Source: Ruminococcus sp. UBA3387 (GTDB lineage: Bacteria; Bacillota; Clostridia; Oscillospirales; Ruminococcaceae). Taken from it: a stretch of DNA of 5,752 nt. The translations under genes were made by a program, and so were the position numbers. The notes under the pieces were generated by a model. It did not search any database, was not told the origin of the DNA, and saw only the letters and a list, made by a program, of their open reading frames with translations. This document shows, piece after piece, positions 1-5,752 of this stretch. Location of the stretch: positions 18,097-23,848 of the forward strand of contig DEPR01000020.1 of assembly GCA_002358895.1 (NCBI GenBank), given 5' to 3'. Each line of letters opens with the position of its first letter. Positions within the stretch are counted from its first letter, which is position 1.

Positions 1-201
1 GGGGAAAACGTTATTACAATGAAATTCAGCCCGAATTATTTCAAGCTTGCAATTATAATTTCAGTATTCGGTATTCTGCTCGCCATTTGTATATTTGTTT
101 TTGAATACAAAAACGGCAGGATTATTAAGAAAATAACTGCAAAGGCTGAGGTCCGACAGGTTGAAGCCCAGGCTGATGAGCCAAATGAAGATACAGAATA
201 A
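1..201 (+). CDS. C-terminal end of a membrane protein, YfhO-like (partial at left edge)
   Basis: The frame is open from the first base of the window to a TAA at 199-201, giving 66 residues. An ATG lies at 19-21, but the only purine-rich stretch before it (GGGG at 1-4) is 14 nt away, too far for a normal ribosome binding site, so I read this as the tail of a longer gene. The fragment begins GENVITMKFSPNYFKL and runs into one membrane helix (about residues 15-35). A basic patch (KNGRIIKK) and an acidic end follow, so the C-terminus is probably cytoplasmic. The pattern 'G-x-N-x-I-x-hydrophobic-x-[YF]-x-P/N-x-x-F-K-L-x-hydrophobic-I-S' followed by a final helix resembles, from memory, the C-terminus of YfhO-family multi-pass membrane proteins, some of which act in glycosylation of lipoteichoic acid. 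The family call rests on this short tail only. The alternative is a complete 60-aa single-pass protein starting at 19. Confidence 0.5.
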   Translation, partial: GENVITMKFSPNYFKLAIIISVFGILLAICIFVFEYKNGRIIKKITAKAEVRQVEAQADEPNEDTE

Positions 202-207
202 GAACAA

Positions 208-232
208 GGGACGCAGAAAATGCGTCCCTTTT
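208..232. terminator. Shared intrinsic terminator between convergent genes
   Basis: Perfect 8-bp arms GGGACGCA (208-215) and TGCGTCCC (221-228) enclose a 5-nt GAAAA loop. On the plus strand TTTT (229-232) follows at once, 6 nt after the stop of the left-edge gene. On the minus strand the hairpin lies 8 nt beyond the ATPase stop and is followed by a T-rich but interrupted run (TTGTTCTTATT). It fits a bidirectional terminator, probably stronger rightwards. Confidence 0.8.
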
Positions 233-236
233 GCTG

Positions 237-2888
237 TTATTTCATTTTGGAGAAAAGCCCTGCAAAAATCGGCACACCCATAGAAAAGGCAATGGATATA
301 AGCCATACGCCAAAGCCCGGTTTTACAAGTGAAAAAACTGTGCCGAACAGGGGGATATATATGCAGGCCACAAGGCAAAGGATTGATGTCAGCACGGCAA
401 AAAGCATAAATGGATTAGAAAAGAACGGCACGCTGAACAAGGATTTTTCTTCACTTTTACATTCGAAAACGTGAATAAGCTGTGAGAAAATCAGGGTCAG
501 CAAAGCTCCCGTTCTTGCTGTTTCAAGAGTATGCCCCGTTTTTAAAAGCACAGTGAAACAGCCCAGCGTGCAAAGCCCGATAAGTATTCCACGAATAATT
601 ATACGCCACAGAAGCCCACCACTGAAAAAGCTGTCAGACTCTTTTCTCGGTGGCTTTTTCATTACCGATTTGTCGCTTGGCTCAAGTCCGAGAGCTACCG
701 CAGGAAGTCCGTCTGTAACCAGATTTACAAGCAAAATCTGTGATGGTACAAGCACCATTGGAAGCCCCATAATTATACCACCAAGCATTGTTATAACTTC
801 GCCGATATTGCAGGAAATAAGGTACCGCACGAATTTCCGTATATTCTGATAAATGGTGCGACCTTCCTCCACGGCGTTTACAAGGGTTGCAAAGTTATCA
901 TCAAGGAGAATGACATCGGCAGCCTGTTTTGTTACATCTGTGCCTGAAAGTCCCATTGAAACGCCGATTGATGCTTCCTTTATTGCAGGTGCATCATTCA
1001 CGCCGTCTCCTGTCATTGCACAGACCATGTCTTTTGACTTGAAAGTCTGGATAATCCTCAGCTTATGGGCAGGAGTTACACGGGCGTAAACCGATACGTT
1101 ATTTATTACTTCAGCAAGCTCCTCATCGGTCATATTGTCAAGCTCACTGCCTGTAAGAGACAGCTCCCCATCGTGGAGAATACCAGTCTGCTTTGCGATT
1201 GCACAGGCTGTCAGCTTATGATCCCCTGTAATCATCACGGTTTTTATTCCGGCTTTCTGGCACTCTCGGACTGCACGTTTTGCCTCTTCTCTCGGTGGGT
1301 CGGAAAGTCCCATAAGTCCCAAGAATACAGCTTTTCCGTTTGTGATTTTTGAAAAAGCCATAACACGAAGTCCTTGTTCAGCCATAAGGTCGTTGTGCTT
1401 CAAAACAAACTGTTTGTCTGATATAGAAAGGGAGGTCAGAGTGTCTGTATCTTCTGAAATTTTATGCTCACATTCTTTTAAAATTACGTCCACGGAGCCT
1501 TTTTTATAGGTGATCCGTTCACCTGAAAGGTCGGTGCATATAACAGCCATAAAACGTGCTTCGCTTTCAAAGGGGATTTCGTCAACACGTTTCAGCTGGA
1601 GATTTTCAATGTCAATGCCACAGTTTGCAGATGCAGTAAGAATGGCAGCCTCTGTTGGGTCGCCTACAGCCTGATATTTTGATGTGTTACCCCGACGGTT
1701 ACGGAGAAGTATAGGCTCAGGTTTTTCAAATTTCGCGTTGTTGCACACAGCTCCGCAAACGAGCAGTTCATTCAGAGAAGGATTATCCCAAGCCATAAAA
1801 AGGTGGTTATCCTTATTTGTCATACCTTTATCGGTAACTTTATATTCATTCCCTTTGCTGTCAATAGTGAAAATGTCCGTAACAGTCATTTTGTTCATTG
1901 TTATTGTGCCTGTTTTGTCGGTGCAGATAACCGATGCACAGCCAAGGGTTTCAACTGAATGGAGTTTATGGACCAGGGCGTTTCGTTTCAGCATTTTTCT
2001 GACGGCAATAGCAAGGGCGATCGTAACGGTTGCAGGGAGTCCCTCAGGAATTGCGGCTATGGCAATAGTAATTCCCGTCATAAGCATATCAAAAACAGGC
2101 TCGCCCCTGATTACTCCTGCAAGGAAAACTACTATGCACACGCCTATGCAGATAAGTGCAAGTGTTCTTCCAAGCTCACCCAGCTTTTTCTGCAGGGGAG
2201 TCTGTTGTGAGTCGATATCCTCAAGCATTTTTGACACCTTGCCCATTTGTGTACGTTCGCCTGTTGCAACAGCTTCAAGTCTTGCCCAGCCTCTTGTTGC
2301 AACCGTTCCCATATAGCCCATATAAGGCATATTAAGACTTGAAAATTCTATTTCTATTCCACGGTTTCGCTTTTCAACGGGAACTGCTTCACCTGTAAGT
2401 ATAGATTCATCGCAGGTAAAACCGTTTGATTTTATTATGTATCCATCACAAGGGATTCTGTCTCCAGCTTCAACTTCAAACACATCTCCCGGTACTATTT
2501 CGGAAGCAGGAATTGTAACAAGCCTGTTGTTGCGATATACTTTAGCGTTGGGAGCAGTCATAGCTTCAAGCTTTTCGAGTGTTTTTTCACAGCGATACTC
2601 CTGAATAAAGCCCAGCACTGCGTTGACAACAACTATAATCATAATTGGAATAGCGTCGGTATATTCACCCAACAGAACGGATATAACCGTAGCAACAAGC
2701 AGTATAATCACCATTATATCGTGGAACTGTCCTGCAAAAATCTTCAAAGCACTGTTCTTTTTCTTTTTTGCAAGACGGTTTTCTCCCGTAATCCGAAGAA
2801 GCCTTGCTGCCTCCCCCGAGGGTAGACCTATAGTTTCCTCTGCGTTCTCCTGGTCTATATGCAAGTCCTGTTTCAATACATCAAGCAT
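237..2888 (-). CDS. Calcium-transporting P-type ATPase (SERCA-like, P2A)
   Basis: An 883-aa ATP-driven cation pump of the inner membrane, most likely exporting Ca2+ from the cytoplasm. It is full length for the family. Order of parts: N-terminal cation-ATPase segment (about 18-45); M1-M2 (about 57-95); actuator domain with TGEAVP (165-170); M3-M4 (about 243-296) with PEGLP (281-285); phosphorylation site DKTGT with catalytic D324; nucleotide-binding domain with PTEAA (411-415), F446 and KGS (463-465); TGDH (554-557); hinge TGDGVND (626-632); M5-M10 (about 684-877). By my alignment to SERCA, the Ca2+ ligands match E282 (M4), N694 and E697 (M5), and N722, T725 and D726 (M6). The M8 glutamate appears to be Q803. 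The frame extends 27 codons upstream, but the start at 2888 has AAAGGAG 7 nt before it, and the extension would run back towards the upstream terminator. The gene is flanked by terminators on both sides, so it is probably monocistronic. Ca2+ is inferred from motifs; Mn2+ is possible. Confidence 0.93.
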   Translation of the reverse strand: MLDVLKQDLHIDQENAEETIGLPSGEAARLLRITGENRLAKKKKNSALKIFAGQFHDIMVIILLVATVISVLLGEYTDAIPIMIIVVVNAVLGFIQEYRCEKTLEKLEAMTAPNAKVYRNNRLVTIPASEIVPGDVFEVEAGDRIPCDGYIIKSNGFTCDESILTGEAVPVEKRNRGIEIEFSSLNMPYMGYMGTVATRGWARLEAVATGERTQMGKVSKMLEDIDSQQTPLQKKLGELGRTLALICIGVCIVVFLAGVIRGEPVFDMLMTGITIAIAAIPEGLPATVTIALAIAVRKMLKRNALVHKLHSVETLGCASVICTDKTGTITMNKMTVTDIFTIDSKGNEYKVTDKGMTNKDNHLFMAWDNPSLNELLVCGAVCNNAKFEKPEPILLRNRRGNTSKYQAVGDPTEAAILTASANCGIDIENLQLKRVDEIPFESEARFMAVICTDLSGERITYKKGSVDVILKECEHKISEDTDTLTSLSISDKQFVLKHNDLMAEQGLRVMAFSKITNGKAVFLGLMGLSDPPREEAKRAVRECQKAGIKTVMITGDHKLTACAIAKQTGILHDGELSLTGSELDNMTDEELAEVINNVSVYARVTPAHKLRIIQTFKSKDMVCAMTGDGVNDAPAIKEASIGVSMGLSGTDVTKQAADVILLDDNFATLVNAVEEGRTIYQNIRKFVRYLISCNIGEVITMLGGIIMGLPMVLVPSQILLVNLVTDGLPAVALGLEPSDKSVMKKPPRKESDSFFSGGLLWRIIIRGILIGLCTLGCFTVLLKTGHTLETARTGALLTLIFSQLIHVFECKSEEKSLFSVPFFSNPFMLFAVLTSILCLVACIYIPLFGTVFSLVKPGFGVWLISIAFSMGVPIFAGLFSKMK

Positions 2889-2895
2889 ATGATTT

Positions 2896-2902
2896 CTCCT
2901 TT
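2896..2902 (-). promoter_or_regulatory. Ribosome binding site fixing the ATPase start
   Basis: On the minus strand AAAGGAG lies 7 nt upstream of ATG at 2888-2886. This decides for the 883-aa product over the longer in-frame start at 2969, which has no comparable site. Confidence 0.85.
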
Positions 2903-2929
2903 CGTTTTCAATGGTAGTCCCACTATCTG

Positions 2930-2935
2930 AGTATA
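2930..2935 (-). promoter_or_regulatory. Possible -10 element of the ATPase promoter
   Basis: The minus strand reads TATACT here (five of six matches to TATAAT), within the 84-bp gap between the upstream terminator and the ATPase start. It would give a leader of roughly 35 nt. The -35 position, about 17 nt upstream, is only T-rich (TTTTAT), so the match is weak. A promoter is expected in this gap because the preceding gene ends in a strong terminator. Confidence 0.3.
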
Positions 2936-2972
2936 TTTTATTCACCTGATGTATAAAAAATGCCTGCAAATC

Positions 2973-3012
2973 AAAAAACGCATACTGTACGTTTATTTGT
3001 ACAGTATGCGTT
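2973..3012 (-). terminator. Strong intrinsic terminator of the coiled-coil membrane protein gene
   Basis: Perfect 14-bp arms, AACGCATACTGTAC (2977-2990) and GTACAGTATGCGTT (2999-3012), enclose an 8-nt loop. Read on the minus strand, the stem starts 13 nt after the stop codon at 3026 and runs into six T residues (the last two stem bases plus four), then GATTT. It separates this gene's transcription from that of the ATPase. Confidence 0.9.
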
Positions 3013-3025
3013 GAGTGCGTTTGTA

Positions 3026-3973
3026 TTATTTCTGTGATGAGCTTTCGGCAGATGAGCTGTCAAGCTTTATCGGCTCAGTAGCAAGCCCCGGGTCATTTGT
3101 TTGTTCAGCTCTTGCTGTCAGGTCATCGGCAATAGCTTTGAAAACCTCAAAGCTGACATCATATTTTTTCTGCATATCTTCAAGTGAGCAGTTTATGGTT
3201 TCCATTGGCTGTCTTATAGAAAGAACCACGTCATTAGGCAGGCTTTCATACTTAATTTCCTCGGCGAACAGCTCCATATTAAGCGAAAGGCCCTGTTCGG
3301 TAATGTACTTATTTCCTGGGAAATCCTCAGATAAATCCGACTTCATAAGTGTAGTAATATCCTCTTCGGTGTTTGAATCTGTTATAAGAAGCATACAGTC
3401 GCCTGTCTGCATAATACCGAAAAACTTATTCTGGTTAGCCATCATCAACTGGTCGGTGCTTCCTGCCTGAAGCGGTGCACAGATAACTGACACAATAACT
3501 TCTCCGTCGTCGTTCAGGTCATCTGTATATTTCTCGAAGAAATCCTCAAGCTCCTCCTGACGATACTGGAGACCGTTATTGGCAATCATAAGCACGGATA
3601 AATCAGGCTTTTCACGGCTTAAAGTATTGAAGGTGATATAGCCGAACACCACAACGAGAAATGCGATAAAAATAATTATCCATTTATAGTGGTACCAGAT
3701 GTTTGTTACCTTTTCAACCCCGTGAAGCTCACGGATTTGGTCGTGCTCCTCCTTGATAGTTTCCGACTGTTCAATGACGCCGTTTTTAAGCTTCATAAGC
3801 TCGATTTTTTCAGCCTGAATACGCTTCTCACGCTGTTTTTCTTCCTGCTTTTGTCTTTCTTCCGCAGCGATTTTTTCAGTCTCGGCCTTTTCTCTTTCTT
3901 CTTTTGCCTTTTGGGCGAGCATTTTTTCATATTCGTAATCATCTTCAGGTATTAAGTTCTTTTCTTTGTCCAT
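3026..3973 (-). CDS. Membrane-anchored coiled-coil protein of unknown function
   Basis: A 315-aa protein that I cannot assign to a characterised family. Residues about 15-62 are very rich in K, E, R and Q and should form a long cytoplasmic coiled coil. Residues about 97-117 are a single membrane helix (WIIIFIAFLVVVFGYITF). There is no cleavable signal, so the N-terminus should be inside and residues 118-315 outside. The outer part alternates hydrophobic strands with acidic segments (DLSVLMIANN, then DLNDDGEVIVSVI, then GDCMLLITD) and ends in a Ser/Gln-rich tail. This layout recalls hypothetical membrane proteins common in Clostridia that carry a similar 'DLNxDG' strand region, but that is from memory. 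The start at 3973 has GAGG 7 nt upstream. It is the first gene of a leftward unit, divergent from the lipoprotein operon, and ends at a strong terminator, so it is probably monocistronic. A link to the calcium pump is unproven. Confidence 0.85.
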   Translation of the reverse strand: MDKEKNLIPEDDYEYEKMLAQKAKEEREKAETEKIAAEERQKQEEKQREKRIQAEKIELMKLKNGVIEQSETIKEEHDQIRELHGVEKVTNIWYHYKWIIIFIAFLVVVFGYITFNTLSREKPDLSVLMIANNGLQYRQEELEDFFEKYTDDLNDDGEVIVSVICAPLQAGSTDQLMMANQNKFFGIMQTGDCMLLITDSNTEEDITTLMKSDLSEDFPGNKYITEQGLSLNMELFAEEIKYESLPNDVVLSIRQPMETINCSLEDMQKKYDVSFEVFKAIADDLTARAEQTNDPGLATEPIKLDSSSAESSSQK

Positions 3974-3980
3974 AATTATA

Positions 3981-3984
3981 CCTC
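3981..3984 (-). promoter_or_regulatory. Ribosome binding site of the coiled-coil membrane protein
   Basis: GAGG on the minus strand, 7 nt upstream of the ATG at 3973-3971. It supports this start. Confidence 0.7.
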
Positions 3985-4020
3985 ATAACTCAGCTACGTT
4001 TAATAACATAATGATTATAT

Positions 4021-4048
4021 ATTATAATTGTTAACTTAATATTAACAA
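4021..4048 (-). promoter_or_regulatory. Leftward promoter for the coiled-coil membrane protein gene
   Basis: On the minus strand a -35 TTGTTA (4048-4043, four of six matches) is followed by a 16-nt spacer and a perfect -10 TATAAT (4026-4021). A second TATAAT lies 7 nt further downstream (4019-4014). Transcription would begin near 4014, or a few bases later with the second box, leaving a leader of about 40 nt. Confidence 0.6.
4028..4048. repeat. Perfect inverted repeat over the leftward promoter, operator-like
   Basis: Arms TTGTTAA (4028-4034) and TTAACAA (4042-4048) are perfect inverted copies separated by 7 nt, 21 bp in all. The repeat covers the -35 box and the spacer of the leftward promoter and lies about 12 bp upstream of the -35 of the rightward promoter. 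That placement fits a dimeric regulator able to affect both genes. The region is very AT-rich, so a chance repeat is possible. Confidence 0.4.
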
Positions 4049-4060
4049 ACATAAATGTAA

Positions 4061-4089
4061 TTGAAATTTATATAAAAAGGTGCTAAAAT
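4061..4089 (+). promoter_or_regulatory. Rightward sigma-A type promoter of the lipoprotein operon
   Basis: -35 TTGAAA (4061-4066, five of six), spacer of exactly 17 nt, -10 TAAAAT (4084-4089, five of six). Transcription should start near 4096, giving a leader of about 30 nt. A start this close makes the in-frame ATGs at 4105 and 4111 unlikely, since there would be no room for a ribosome binding site before them. Confidence 0.75.
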
Positions 4090-4114
4090 AAAAAAGCACT
4101 AATAATGAAGATGC

Positions 4115-4120
4115 GAGGTG
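4115..4120 (+). promoter_or_regulatory. Ribosome binding site fixing the start of the DUF4358-like lipoprotein
   Basis: GAGGTG matches the anti-Shine-Dalgarno end of 16S rRNA and lies 5 nt before ATG 4126-4128. It selects this ATG over the in-frame ATGs at 4105 and 4111. Confidence 0.8.
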
Positions 4121-4125
4121 CTTAT

Positions 4126-4647
4126 ATGAACATAAAAAGAATTGTAACGGCATTTTGGTCGTTTGTTATACTTATTTCAGTTTGCTCCTGTAGCTTTGAC
4201 AACAATGAAAAAGAGGAAAGCTCAGCCACAGCAAACAGCTTTACTGCTGAGGAGATACTCACAAAGCTTCTGGAAAAAAGCGATGAAGAAAATCTGGACA
4301 GCAAGGCTTTTTTTGATGATGAGCTGTTTGTGGAAAACTGCGGAAATCTGTACGGAATAGAGTATTCACAGCTTAAAGACGGCGGTATTGCTTATGCAGG
4401 AAGTGGCGGATATGCTGATGAAATTTCCATAATAAAGGCGAAGGATATGTCTGACAGCGTGGTGTTATCCTTGCTTGAAAAGCGTGTGGAAAGACGTGTG
4501 CAGGATTTTACAGGCTACAGACCTACAGAAATTGCAAAAATCGAAAACAGCAGTTGTTTTGTAAGTGATGGGTTTGCTGTGCTTATAATTTCGGACAATG
4601 TGGAAAAGCTGGAAAAAAGAATAAAGTTTATAATTGAACAACGATAG
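4126..4647 (+). CDS. DUF4358-like lipoprotein
   Basis: A 173-aa predicted surface lipoprotein of unknown role. The N-terminus has basic residues (NIKR), a hydrophobic stretch and a lipobox-like VCSC ending at C22, which would be lipidated after signal cleavage; C20 is a second candidate. A Ser/Glu/Asn-rich linker follows (about 23-38). The body matches the DUF4358 pattern as I know it from Clostridia: YGIEYSQLKDG (76-86), a Gly-rich turn, YADEISIIKAKD (96-107, the 'A-D-E-hydrophobic-x-hydrophobic-hydrophobic-K' core), a helix LSLLEKRVERRVQDFTGY (114-131), PTEIAKIE (133-140), and a final strand FAVLIISDN (150-158). The length is typical for this small lipoprotein family, whose function is not known. 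It is the first gene of an operon with the transglutaminase-like lipoprotein, 13 nt apart. Confidence 0.82.
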   Translation: MNIKRIVTAFWSFVILISVCSCSFDNNEKEESSATANSFTAEEILTKLLEKSDEENLDSKAFFDDELFVENCGNLYGIEYSQLKDGGIAYAGSGGYADEISIIKAKDMSDSVVLSLLEKRVERRVQDFTGYRPTEIAKIENSSCFVSDGFAVLIISDNVEKLEKRIKFIIEQR

Positions 4648-4648
4648 A

Positions 4649-4654
4649 TGAGGA
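4649..4654 (+). promoter_or_regulatory. Ribosome binding site of the transglutaminase-like gene
   Basis: TGAGGA begins just after the upstream stop codon (4645-4647). Its AGG (4651-4653) is 7 nt before ATG 4661. The tight spacing suggests the two genes are translated from one mRNA. Confidence 0.75.
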
Positions 4655-4660
4655 ATGAAA

Positions 4661-5752
4661 ATGAAAAAGATTTTAATTGCAGTCAGCTTGTGTATGGCAG
4701 TTTGTCTGTTTGCAGGCTGTGGAAAAACAAATGAAAAGCTTGACGAGGCGAACAAGCAGATTGAAGAGCTTAGTGGAAAGATAAACACTCTTGTGGAGCT
4801 TATGAATGATTACGAGGATTATGAGGACGAGGTTCACGAGATTTATGATACCTCTGCAGTTGCCGAGGCTTACAAAAGTGGGGACAAGGATGGGCTTTCC
4901 GAAGAGGACGCATATATTCTCAAGCAGGCAACAAAGGTTATCAAGGAAATTATCAAAGATGATATGACCGATTATGAAAAGGAAAAGGCTGTTTATGATT
5001 ATATGTATGATGTAACCTCTTTTGATGACGGTTCATTATCCGCAATAGAGTCTACAGGTGAGTTTGCACACACACCATACGGCTTTTTCAAGGAACATTC
5101 CACAATTTGTGTCGGAAATGCTACAACATTCAAGCTGTTTATGGATATGCTGGATATTGACTGCAAGCTTATCCACTCTACATCAAATGGTGAGCACGCC
5201 TGGAATATTGTAAAACTTGACGATGACTGGTATCACGTTGACCTGACATTTGATTCACCTGACAGCAAGGAGCCTGCATATACATATTTCAATGTGCCTG
5301 ACGCTGCAAAGAACACAGGTGATTATCCTTGGGACAGGTCGGAATTTCCTGAATGCAAGGGTACAAAATACTGCTACGGACTTAATAACAGCATAGAAAT
5401 CGAAAGTGTTTATGAAATACCGAAACAGCTGAAAAAGGCTATGGACGATGAACAGGGAAGTATTTTTCTGAAGTTGCCTGTGCCGTCAGAAGATAGTGCT
5501 GTGGACTTCAAGGAACAGGTTTACAGTATGCTGAATTACATTGACAGTATGGATTATTTTATAAGCTCTCCAATGGCAATGCTTATGGATAACAAGGAAA
5601 CTCTGCTGGTAAATGTAGTTATTACATATCCTGATTATGACATTGAAGACGAAGAAACCGAATATGAAGAACTGATTGACTATGAACTTATGAATGAAAA
5701 GTTTGACGAAGAATTTGACGGTGAAATCAGTCTTTATGACGATTACGAAGAA
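4661..5752 (+). CDS. Transglutaminase-like lipoprotein (partial at right edge)
   Basis: The frame stays open for 364 codons to the last base, with no stop. A short signal with lipobox LFAGC predicts lipidation at C20 and anchoring on the outer face of the membrane. Residues 24-48 form a short coiled coil with clean heptads (L27, A30, I34, L37, I41, L44, M48). The transglutaminase-like papain-fold core spans about 95-215: STICVGNATTF with C150, GEHAWNIV with H179, and DDWYHVDLTFD with D194. These are the expected Cys-His-Asp triad and spacing, so the enzyme looks active. In bacteria such domains are usually cysteine proteases, peptidases or cross-linking enzymes; the substrate is unknown. Residues 325-364 are extremely acidic (21 of 40 are D or E). 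It is the second gene of the operon behind the DUF4358-like lipoprotein. Confidence 0.88.
   Translation, partial: MKKILIAVSLCMAVCLFAGCGKTNEKLDEANKQIEELSGKINTLVELMNDYEDYEDEVHEIYDTSAVAEAYKSGDKDGLSEEDAYILKQATKVIKEIIKDDMTDYEKEKAVYDYMYDVTSFDDGSLSAIESTGEFAHTPYGFFKEHSTICVGNATTFKLFMDMLDIDCKLIHSTSNGEHAWNIVKLDDDWYHVDLTFDSPDSKEPAYTYFNVPDAAKNTGDYPWDRSEFPECKGTKYCYGLNNSIEIESVYEIPKQLKKAMDDEQGSIFLKLPVPSEDSAVDFKEQVYSMLNYIDSMDYFISSPMAMLMDNKETLLVNVVITYPDYDIEDEETEYEELIDYELMNEKFDEEFDGEISLYDDYEE

Noticed and set aside
1684..2316. A 210-codon plus-strand open frame
   Set aside because: It lies antisense within the ATPase, whose motifs are all intact. The translation is low-complexity, rich in S, I, V and P, with no recognisable domain, as expected of a shadow frame.
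2889..2969. 27-codon N-terminal extension of the ATPase
   Set aside because: It lacks a ribosome binding site, runs back towards the upstream terminator, and is unlike the family N-terminus. The internal ATG at 2888 has AAAGGAG at ideal spacing.
3494..3529. EF-hand or dockerin-like calcium loop in the coiled-coil protein (DLNDDGEV, about residues 152-159)
   Set aside because: The first half of the loop pattern is present, but position 12 is Val rather than an acidic residue and there is only one copy. I do not claim calcium binding.
4079..4100. GGTGCT ... AGCACT inverted repeat as a terminator
   Set aside because: The stem is short with a 10-nt A-rich loop and no T-run follows. It overlaps the -10 of a good promoter rather than the end of a gene.
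4105..4125. Upstream in-frame ATGs (4105, 4111) as the start of the DUF4358-like lipoprotein
   Set aside because: They lie within about 15 nt of the predicted transcription start and have no ribosome binding site; 4126 has GAGGTG 5 nt before it.
4465..4788. A 107-codon minus-strand open frame
   Set aside because: It is antisense to the end of one lipoprotein gene and the start of the next, both of which have signal peptides, ribosome binding sites and family motifs.
1..5752. Mobile elements, CRISPR arrays, tRNA or rRNA genes
   Set aside because: No transposase or integrase motif, no regularly spaced direct repeats, and no cloverleaf or rRNA-like sequence was seen on either strand. Nearly all sequence is explained by five genes and their control sites.

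Overview
The window looks like ordinary chromosomal DNA from a low-to-moderate GC Gram-positive anaerobe of the Clostridia, probably of the Ruminococcus/Oscillospiraceae kind. This is an inference from AT-rich intergenic DNA, strong AGGAG/GAGG ribosome binding sites, intrinsic terminators with T-runs, a sigma-A style promoter, lipoprotein signals and the gene families present (a SERCA-type P-ATPase, a DUF4358-like lipoprotein, a transglutaminase-like lipoprotein). No mobile element, CRISPR array, tRNA or rRNA was seen.

Layout. At the left edge (1-201, +) is the last 66 codons of a membrane protein whose end resembles the C-terminus of YfhO-family proteins. It converges on a large minus-strand gene (237-2888, 883 aa), a complete calcium-transporting P-type ATPase, and the two share a short hairpin terminator at 208-232. 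Upstream of the ATPase, also on the minus strand, is a 315-aa gene (3026-3973) of unknown function: a charged coiled-coil N-terminus, one membrane helix and an extracytoplasmic domain. A strong terminator at 2973-3012 separates it from the ATPase, so the two are probably transcribed separately.

The 152-bp divergent intergenic region (3974-4125) contains a good promoter in each direction. The leftward promoter is overlaid by a perfect 7-7-7 inverted repeat that could be an operator. The rightward promoter drives a two-gene operon with a 13-nt gap: a 173-aa DUF4358-like lipoprotein (4126-4647), then a transglutaminase-like lipoprotein with an intact Cys-His-Asp triad (4661 to the right edge, no stop reached).

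Taken together, the region encodes cell-envelope functions: an ion pump, an anchored coiled-coil protein and two surface lipoproteins. Nothing proves that they act in one pathway. I see no clearly new system. The items most worth a second look are the divergent regulatory region, the pairing of the two lipoproteins, the very acidic tail of the transglutaminase-like protein, and the coiled-coil membrane protein of unknown role.
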